From Agrocybe praecox (lineage: Eukaryota > Basidiomycota > Agaricomycetes > Agaricales > Agrocybaceae): DNA of 13,018 nt. The notes beneath the pieces are model-generated. The model was not told the DNA's origin. It did not search any database and saw nothing but the letters and a program-made list of their open reading frames with translations. The stretch is taken from assembly GCA_964017145.1 (NCBI GenBank), contig CAXHKQ010000312.1, positions 1-13,018 on the forward strand. Direction: 5' to 3'. Positions 8,168-13,018 of the stretch are shown here, one piece after another (the stretch's first letter is position 1; every line of letters starts with the position of its first letter). The position numbers and the translations under genes are program-made.

Positions 8168-9133
8168 AAAGTCGCATGATCAACGAACGATGCGCGCAAC
8201 GCTGCGGACTAAACAGGACCAAAGCGAGCATCCTGGGGAGAGGCTCGAGTAGTACGTGTGCTGCAAAAACTCGTGGGCTGGCCGAGTTTGTCGACACCCC
8301 CCAATCAGCGATGACACATTCTACCTGCCGCTGCGCGCATACATCTTGGTCATCATCACTCAACCTTTGCAAGGCAACGTGATCAATCGGGAATCCTTCT
8401 CATTCTTGGACAATCTGAACCTGGTCGATCCCATCAACGTGCAGTCATAGTGAGCGGAAGGTCTCGATTGGACCAGCCGTTGCCGCCCCGCTTTGAGAGT
8501 TTTTGGACAAACATCACACATTCCACTCGCAACGATCTATTGGCATTATACCACGTTGGCTTGGTTTTCGTAACGCACACAACCATCAACTACGACAATT
8601 GCCGCGAATTGGCATCGTTCCTGGTATCGACAATCCCGCAGACTACAACTTCAACTGCCGCGAATTGGCATCCTGTTCCTGGTATTCAAAATCCCGCAGA
8701 CAACTGCCGCTCAACTCTCGACCACCGATGTCTGACGAAACTACCGACATCCAAGCGCTGAATCGTGGCCACTTCCTCATTGGTGAACCACTGACAACTG
8801 TTCCTGATCCATCTTCCGATCCTGTGACACTGAATCGACGCTGGCAACTACTACAATCCACATTTTTGGCAACGCTGGCGGCATGAGTACATGCACACAC
8901 TGCAGCAGAAGACAAAATGAACATCGCCCGCCAACAATCTACAACTTGGATCCTTGGCGCTCATCCTGGCCGAAATACTTCCACCTGCTGAATGGTTCTT
9001 TCGCCGTATTGCCGAGATTCATCCTGGTGCTGACGGTCTTGTTCGAGTCGCGACGCTGAAGACCGCCAATGGATTTTTGAAACGACATATTCTTAAAATC
9101 AGCATATTTCTTAAGCATGAAGAAGACAGTTAA
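8168..9133 (+). pseudogene. pol: Remnants of BEL/Pao pol (protease, linker, integrase C-terminus)
   Basis: Three homologous pieces in changing frames. About 8168-8449 resembles the aspartic protease region: an MINERCAQRCGL segment, then DDTFYLPLRAYI and FSFLDNLNLVDP, with a frame change near 8280-8310 and a stop at 8447-8449. About 8590-8705 resembles the RNase H to integrase linker (NWHPVPGIQNPAD). About 8745-9133 is the integrase C-terminus: GHFLIGEPL, LNRRWQLLQ, then after a shift in the T run near 8861-8866 RWRHEYMHTLQQKTK, a TGA at 8918-8920 where the family has Trp, and a readable tail to TAA at 9131-9133. Reverse transcriptase, most of RNase H and the integrase catalytic core are absent. 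No active enzyme can be produced. Family motifs are compared from general knowledge. Confidence 0.85.
8597..8704 (+). repeat. 56-bp imperfect tandem duplication in the pol remnant
   Basis: The segment starting AATTGCCGCGAATTGGCATC at 8597 recurs at 8653 (AACTGCCGCGAATTGGCATC), followed in both by near-identical TTCCTGGTAT and ATCCCGCAGA blocks. Both copies encode the linker motif (VPGIxNPAD) in different frames, so a short pol segment was duplicated during decay or by template switching in reverse transcription. Confidence 0.85.
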
Positions 9134-9220
9134 ATCATCGACTCAATTTGCAATTTAGATCTTGGCCATCTGCATATCAATTTCCATTTGGATAAAATGT
9201 TTCAAGCTAGGACACATTTT
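9134..9220 (+). other. Untranslated stretch before the polypurine tract
   Basis: AT-rich sequence after the pol remnant stop; no feature visible beyond its being the 3' untranslated part of the element. Confidence 0.5.
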
Positions 9221-9231
9221 AGTGGGCGGAA
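9221..9231 (+). promoter_or_regulatory. Polypurine tract
   Basis: AGTGGGCGGAA directly before the 3' LTR. It is mostly purine and in the position of the plus-strand primer of LTR retrotransposons. The two pyrimidines make it imperfect, so the functional core is probably GGGCGGAA. Confidence 0.7.
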
Positions 9232-9716
9232 TGTTGGAAATTATTGGTTATATAAGTTTTTATCATAAGTGCGAAAAACCACAATTATTATTCACGCACC
9301 TAATTTACACGAGGACACAAGTACGCTGTAATCGACGCTCTGAGTTTGAGCTTTTCTCCAACATCAACACACACATACACATAAACGACAGCAGAATTAT
9401 TGTAGCCGCACCGATCGCCGATGCTGCACAATAAATCAATCTACCGACGGCTTTTAAACTCGACACACGCATCGTCTCGTTTTGTCTTTTCGTCCGTGTT
9501 CCGTGTCCCGTTACCTTTTTCTTGGCAATATCCACACCGCGCTAGTGCACGGCAAAGTGTGGAGAATTCAACTTGGTTTTTCTTGGTCCCCGTCAACCCC
9601 CCGATTTACGAGTTTACAGTGCAGTTTCCGCGCCCCCGCCTACAGATCCATATTTACAGTCCACTCCCAAACATCCCCGCGCGTTTCCCATCTTCCGCAA
9701 TTAGAGCTCGCGAACA
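9232..9716 (+). repeat. 3' LTR of the BEL/Pao element
   Basis: 485 bp direct repeat of 4784-5268 with two substitutions, preceded by a purine-rich tract and followed by the duplicated AGTAT target. Its AATAAA at 9430-9435 would serve to polyadenylate the element transcript. Confidence 0.95.
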
Positions 9717-9721
9717 AGTAT
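9717..9721. repeat. Target site duplication (AGTAT), right
   Basis: AGTAT directly after the 3' LTR, matching 4779-4783. A matching pair shows that the two LTRs belong to one insertion and have not been rearranged by recombination with other copies. Confidence 0.93.
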
Positions 9722-10018
9722 GCTTAGCTTGAGAATAAATAGCCCATCAAAGCTGAATCTTGCAAACACACAAACTGAATAAACACCGAACGTAATATGC
9801 ATGGTAACACCACACCATATAAATAAGTCTGCTACAGCAAATCAAATGACTAAACGCCAACGTTGTGGTATCCATATATATAGCGGCGAAACTGTCTCTG
9901 AAGTCGGGTGTCCGCTAAACAAGTTCACTCAACAAGATATGCTACGTGACAGCTCTCCATACACACAAATTAGCAAGTCGACTAACAGAAATCGGTCGGC
10001 CGGCAATCAAACACTCAC
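9722..10018 (-). other. Intron sequence of the receptor gene beside the BEL insertion
   Basis: Begins (minus strand) with the donor GTGAGT at 10013-10018 after the His-rich exon. I see no further exon here. If this donor is skipped, the frame reads 26 further codons to a stop at 9942-9944, a possible alternative end of the receptor. Confidence 0.6.
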
Positions 10019-10180
10019 CGCACTGGGCAGACATCGATAGGCAATTGCGCTGGCCGTTGTCGGGCTGTTGGTTGAGTTTGAGGTGCTTGCATTGGTGTCT
10101 GTGGTGGTGGCAATGGTGGTGTTGGTTGTGGTGGTTGCTGGCCGATCCCGGACACGTGTTCAATAACGTGCGTTCCGTAT
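10019..10180 (-). CDS. TkR99D: Tachykinin receptor, distal C-tail exon (His/Cys-rich)
   Basis: 162-bp exon encoding 54 residues of cytoplasmic tail. The acceptor is an AG at 10181-10182 behind a CA-repeat tract; the donor is GCG/GTGAGT at 10018. Phase 1 at the start matches the phase-1 end of the upstream exon (AAC-G joined to AT gives Asp) and it again ends in phase 1. The joined frame reads DTERTLLNTCPGSAS, then a run with 10 His and 2 Cys in 18 residues, then a polar Asn/Gln-rich end. Thr and Ser residues near its start could be receptor-kinase sites (inference). The tail has no recognised domain; membership of the gene rests on strand, phase and splice signals, and the other two frames also look low-complexity. 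A further exon must follow to the left, or the transcript reads through. Confidence 0.7.
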
Positions 10181-11195
10181 CTGTGTGTGTGTGTGTGAGG
10201 GTAGGAATTTTTATGGGTGCGTGTTGCGTGTTTGAGGGAAGTTATGTAGAAAGGAATCTAATTTGAGACATTTCAGGAACGCTGTGCATTTGATTTGATT
10301 CGAATATAATTAACATAAAAACTCTTGTCGATAATTTATATATCCAGAACTTATGCATGTTATATGGATATCAATAATGATAGTATATTGATATATTATG
10401 AATTCCATGTTCCTACAGCATTACATTTGATAGGAATCGAGCCGTCCTTTCAAAACCCTCAGTATAATGCATCCAATTTGGGCAGTTTCTCGGACATAAT
10501 GAACGTAATCACCATTTTAATCATGAACAGAACATTACAGCTATAAGACAATAACACACAATTATGCAATTATGTGCGTTGTCGCTGCTCATTGGGGCTC
10601 AAAACGAATTGACAAAATCCCGATGCCCGAAAGCGTCGATTTAAATTCGATCCTTTCCAAGTTTTCAACATGGTATTTTTGAGCCGGTGTCTGCTTTTTC
10701 ACCCGGTGCCACCTCGAGTGTTTGTCGCCCTCTGACATTGAATTGAGAAGAATCAATCTTCCCGATCGAAAATCGAATCCGCGGTCGACGTGCCGCGGTA
10801 GTAATGAACGTTAAATATGTATTCGACAACAGAGACTACAACGAAAGCGACAGAGGAAAAGAATACGCATAAGCGAGCGAATTCCTTTTGAGTACCGATT
10901 GAGTATCGTGAAATCGGTGGAATTAATGAATTGACCGATCAAGTATCAAAGGAGCTGTGCCTAGGTGTATAGGTATGTTCAAGAATTTCGAATAGCTCGC
11001 ACAGGTTATGTTACACATAGTATAAAACGATATGCTTGGAAATACTTGCGAAATTTATATCACGTTTGACTTTGCGTAATCCAGAACCTCTAAGTGGAGC
11101 ACCCCAGTCTGGTTTTCGAGGCACTAGCATTTGTTATCCTAAAACTAATTTCTGCATCGCACGAAATGCGCCAGACATTCATGATTGTTTCTCAC
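10181..11195 (-). other. TkR99D: Receptor intron (phase 1)
   Basis: 1,015 bp between the helix-8 exon and the His-rich exon. The acceptor tract on the minus strand is an (AC)n run. A GC-richer patch near 10720-10800 contains two CCGCGG sites eight bases apart; I see no coding or RNA feature in it. Confidence 0.65.
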
Positions 11196-11335
11196 CGTTG
11201 CGATTGATCCGATTGTGGTCCGGTGAGCCGGAGCACGAGTTACGCGATGTGAGCGCTTCGCGTCGCTGGAGCGTATCCTGCTTCAATCGCACGAACGGAC
11301 AGAATGAGAAGACCTGTTGGAAGCCACGGCGGAAC
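11196..11335 (-). CDS. TkR99D: Tachykinin receptor, helix 8 and proximal C-tail exon
   Basis: 140-bp exon. The acceptor ...TTCCGTACTCAG ends at 11336, and its first base completes the split Arg codon of the TM7 exon, giving MNKR-FRRGFQQVFSFCPF, the amphipathic helix 8 that follows TM7 in tachykinin receptors (FR.GF..VF...PF). The Cys in FSFCPF is where family members carry palmitoylated Cys. A hydrophilic tail follows (KQDTLQRREALTSRNSCSGS) with Ser/Thr sites and basic residues, usual for arrestin and kinase regulation. It ends AAC-G/GTGAG at 11195, phase 1. Exact phase matching on both sides, the family motif and good splice sites make this assignment strong. It acts in the plasma membrane as part of a G-protein-coupled receptor for tachykinin-related neuropeptides. 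Confidence 0.9.
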
Positions 11336-12580
11336 CTGAGTACGGAACAATCGAAACGAGCGAACGGTCAAGACGGGAATGATGGTATTGTTCAGCAATT
11401 GCAACATTTTCTGAAATGTCTTGTGACAGATATAGATTGAATAAATTCCCAATCTTATGTGTAATATAGAGTATGTTCAACTTAAGTTGACTGTCGTGGA
11501 GTCCAGTATATGAGCTCAACTCGCACACACAACGTACACCATTTAATTGAAATTGTAATTAAAAATGTGCTCACGTATACGTTGGTATTTGCTCGAAGTC
11601 GGTATCTATCCGCATCGTGTAAACGGTTGACGACGTCGTCAGGACGATATGTCGTTTGTATTCAGAGTGCAGATGCTTCTTTCATTAAATATACCTACTG
11701 ATGTTATTTGTGCATGCACTTTCGACGTGACAACCAGTCAAACTGGTTAGCAGAGTGTCTGCGACCAGCTCAAATTGCTGTTCCACCTGTTTCGTGTTCT
11801 CCGGGCTGAAGCTAAAGCGGACGTCCCTTCGCGCAGCAATCGACGCACACAGATGCAATAAATCTCGCAACACAACCAAGCTTTCGGTGTCACGGCAATC
11901 TTTCAAATATTTAATGTCTACCAATAACTTCACAACTGATTGTTGACAGAATTGAATATTTGAATCAACAATTGTACTTTTATTAGTTTGTAAAATGTAG
12001 AATATAGGAATTATTCCGTCATAATTTCGTATTGTGTTCATATTCTGTTTATTACTCATTATATCGGTGCCCTTTGTTTGTAAGAATTCAAACCCAACTA
12101 TGCTACCCAGTATACAGTATACCATTGCGTCGTCATGACCGCAGCTTCACAAGTTTCAATAGCTACATGTACCCCAAAACCCAAAACCGCATAATAACGA
12201 TGATACTATACCCGACTCGACTATACCCTATACACACCGTAATCTGTGTTCGTGTCTGCGCAAAGCGTGCATGTTTGGTATTATTCTGCGTGAAAATGCG
12301 CGCGGTTTCGCAAATAACATAATATATTCCAAGAATGGGAGGAAGTGTATTTCCGTACGCACGCACACTTGCACACATGTTTGCATACATTGCGTGTCGT
12401 ATTTTTCAACGTGACCGGCATTCGTGAGCAGTGAGCAGTGTGCGTGTGCGTCATTCAACCGATGGCACGCGACACGCGATACACATCTGTTCCGCTACAC
12501 ATCGCAGGAGCCACTACCAGCAATCGAATGTGACAAATCACGACTACGAACAAATACCTAATTATGAAACTAAATCTCAC
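11336..12580 (-). other. TkR99D: Receptor intron between TM7 and helix 8 (phase 2)
   Basis: 1,245 bp, with donor AG/GTGAG at 12576-12580 and acceptor CAG at 11336-11338 behind a pyrimidine-rich tract. It holds a 146-codon protein-like frame on the same strand (listed separately). The part from 12126 to 12575 shows only short CA/TG-rich runs. Confidence 0.8.
11685..12125 (-). other. Unrecognised protein-like ORF inside a receptor intron
   Basis: An open frame of 146 codons from an ATG at 12123-12125 to TAA at 11685-11687; the frame is open for about seven codons upstream without another ATG. I do not recognise the family. It reads like real protein: hydrophobic residues spaced as in amphipathic helices (VVKLLVDIKYLKD, LVVLRDLLHLCASIAARRDV, FELVADTLLTSLTG), balanced charge, no low complexity, unlike the other chance frames nearby. 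It could be an HEAT/armadillo-like helical fragment. Near its end there are possible donors (A/GTAGGT and AG/GTATAT), so it might be one exon. It lies wholly between two receptor exons on the same strand. Options: fragment of another gene copied into the intron, a nested gene, an alternative exon, or chance. Confidence 0.4.
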
Positions 12581-12777
12581 CTCTTATTCATCCAGCAGTA
12601 GATGAATGTATTGTACATGGTGTTGCTCATCGCCAGCCAGTAGATCAACAAATACGTCTCCTGAATGTGCGACCACATGTTGATGTCCGGGAAGTAGTAG
12701 GTGATCACAAAGTAGACGTGCTGCGGCAACCAGCAGACGCCGAAAATCGCCACAACCACCATCATCATTTTCACCAC
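12581..12777 (-). CDS. TkR99D: Tachykinin receptor, TM6 to TM7 exon
   Basis: 197-bp exon of a rhodopsin-class receptor. The acceptor CAG (12778-12780) sits behind TTTCTTTCCCGCT, the donor AG/GTGAG is at 12576-12580, and phases are 0 in and 2 out. It encodes TM6 (VVKMMMVVVAIFGVCWLP, with the CWxP toggle motif), extracellular loop 3 (about residues 27-41, TYYFPDINMWSHIQE), and TM7 (YLLIYWLAMSNTMYNTFIY) ending CWMNK. KMM..VV and YWLAMSN.MYN..IYCWMN are hallmarks of insect TkR99D-type receptors and their vertebrate NK relatives, which bind tachykinins and signal through Gq. The conserved NPxxY motif of TM7 reads NTFIY: Pro is replaced by Thr (codon ACA, one base from CCA). TkR86C (natalisin receptor) is the main alternative; the VVKMM and CWMN details favour TkR99D. 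Confidence 0.93.
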
Positions 12778-12970
12778 CTGAGCGGGAAAGAAATACATGT
12801 AGAACATTAGCTTGAACTTGTAGCTTGGTAAAATCGATTGTGACGACAGAATATTTATTCCACCAAATTGTATAGCCAATCATCATATCCTAACCCTTGC
12901 TCGGAATTTGCATTAAAATACTCTACTCTATTGATAACCAGAATCAATGCTCAACTAAATTTCAACTTAC
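12778..12970 (-). other. TkR99D: Receptor intron in intracellular loop 3 (phase 0)
   Basis: 193 bp, donor CGG/GTAAGT at 12965-12970 and acceptor CAG at 12778-12780. The size is typical of a short dipteran intron. The minus-strand frame runs open through its 3' half (from 12879), but those residues do not belong to the receptor. Confidence 0.9.
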
Positions 12971-13018
12971 CCGTCGCTTGCTCTGCACAATCTCCAGCTG
13001 CCTGACGGTGCATTCGCC
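12971..13018 (-). CDS. TkR99D: Tachykinin receptor, intracellular loop 3 exon (partial)
   Basis: The visible 48 bases encode GECTVRQLEIVQSKRR and stop at a perfect donor (CGG/GTAAGT). The exon is cut by the window edge; TM1-TM5 lie outside to the right. GEC..RQ.E...SKRR followed by VVKMM in the next exon is the loop 3 to TM6 junction of tachykinin receptors, the region that contacts the G protein. Phase 0 at the donor agrees with the next exon. Confidence 0.88.

Larger units (their letters stand above)
4784..9716 (+). mobile_element. BEL/Pao LTR retrotransposon, gag-only derivative
   Basis: A complete insertion of 4,933 bp: 5' LTR, tRNA primer site, long leader, Gag ORF, degraded pol remnant, purine-rich tract, 3' LTR, and identical 5-bp flanks (AGTAT). 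BEL/Pao membership rests on the Gag (DUF1759-like core, CCHC knuckle followed by a CCHH knuckle) and on the integrase C-terminal remnant (GHFLIGEPL and later VRVATLKTANG-like motifs). Intact members run to 6-8 kb with one gag-pol ORF; most of protease, reverse transcriptase, RNase H and integrase is missing here. The two LTRs differ at 2 of 485 positions, so the insertion is recent. It lies antisense to the receptor gene on the right. Since pol is inactive, integration must have used enzymes from another copy, or pol decayed very quickly after insertion; the first fits better with the near-identical LTRs. Confidence 0.95.

Noticed and set aside
9946..10266. 106-codon plus-strand frame rich in Trp, Cys and Leu
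   Set aside because: It is the antisense of the His/Gln/Pro-rich tail exon, which gives the Trp-rich reading; no other support.
11036..11440. 134-codon plus-strand open frame
   Set aside because: It overlaps the strongly supported minus-strand helix-8 exon of the receptor and has no recognisable content; it is a shadow frame.

Overview
Nuclear genomic DNA from an insect, most likely a mosquito-type dipteran. The host gene is an insect tachykinin receptor with short AT-rich introns, and it carries BEL/Pao and mariner transposons. The species is inferred; nothing in the sequence names it directly.

Layout: the right end (10019-13018, minus strand) holds four consecutive exons of a tachykinin-like peptide receptor of the TkR99D type. 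They cover the end of intracellular loop 3 (cut by the window edge), TM6 to TM7, helix 8 with the proximal tail, and a His/Cys-rich distal tail. All four are joined by consensus splice sites with matching phases (0, 2, 1). The next donor, at 10018, opens an intron whose acceptor I could not identify, so the gene continues leftward. The intron between TM7 and helix 8 contains an unexplained protein-like ORF of 146 codons on the same strand.

At 4784-9716 lies a structurally complete BEL/Pao LTR retrotransposon insertion, antisense to the receptor. It has two 485-bp LTRs differing at only two bases, a 5-bp target duplication (AGTAT), a tRNA-Tyr primer binding site and a purine-rich tract. It encodes an intact 633-residue Gag (DUF1759-like core plus zinc knuckles), but pol is reduced to about 1 kb of frameshifted protease, linker and integrase C-terminal remnants. 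It therefore looks like a young gag-only element mobilised in trans by an autonomous relative.

Its leader of about 1 kb is the most unusual part. It has seven small hairpins with a shared loop (around A-A-Y-T-T-G-G) and compensatory stem changes, then a 24-bp tandem repeat. There is no ATG on the sense strand for 1,290 nt before the Gag start, although CAT, the reverse complement, is abundant.

At 3529-4428 is an older, internally deleted mariner copy with almost perfect 31-bp terminal inverted repeats and a wrecked minus-strand transposase. The left 3.5 kb (1-3526) is AT-rich noncoding sequence in which I can support no gene; it may be intron or 3' flank of the receptor gene.
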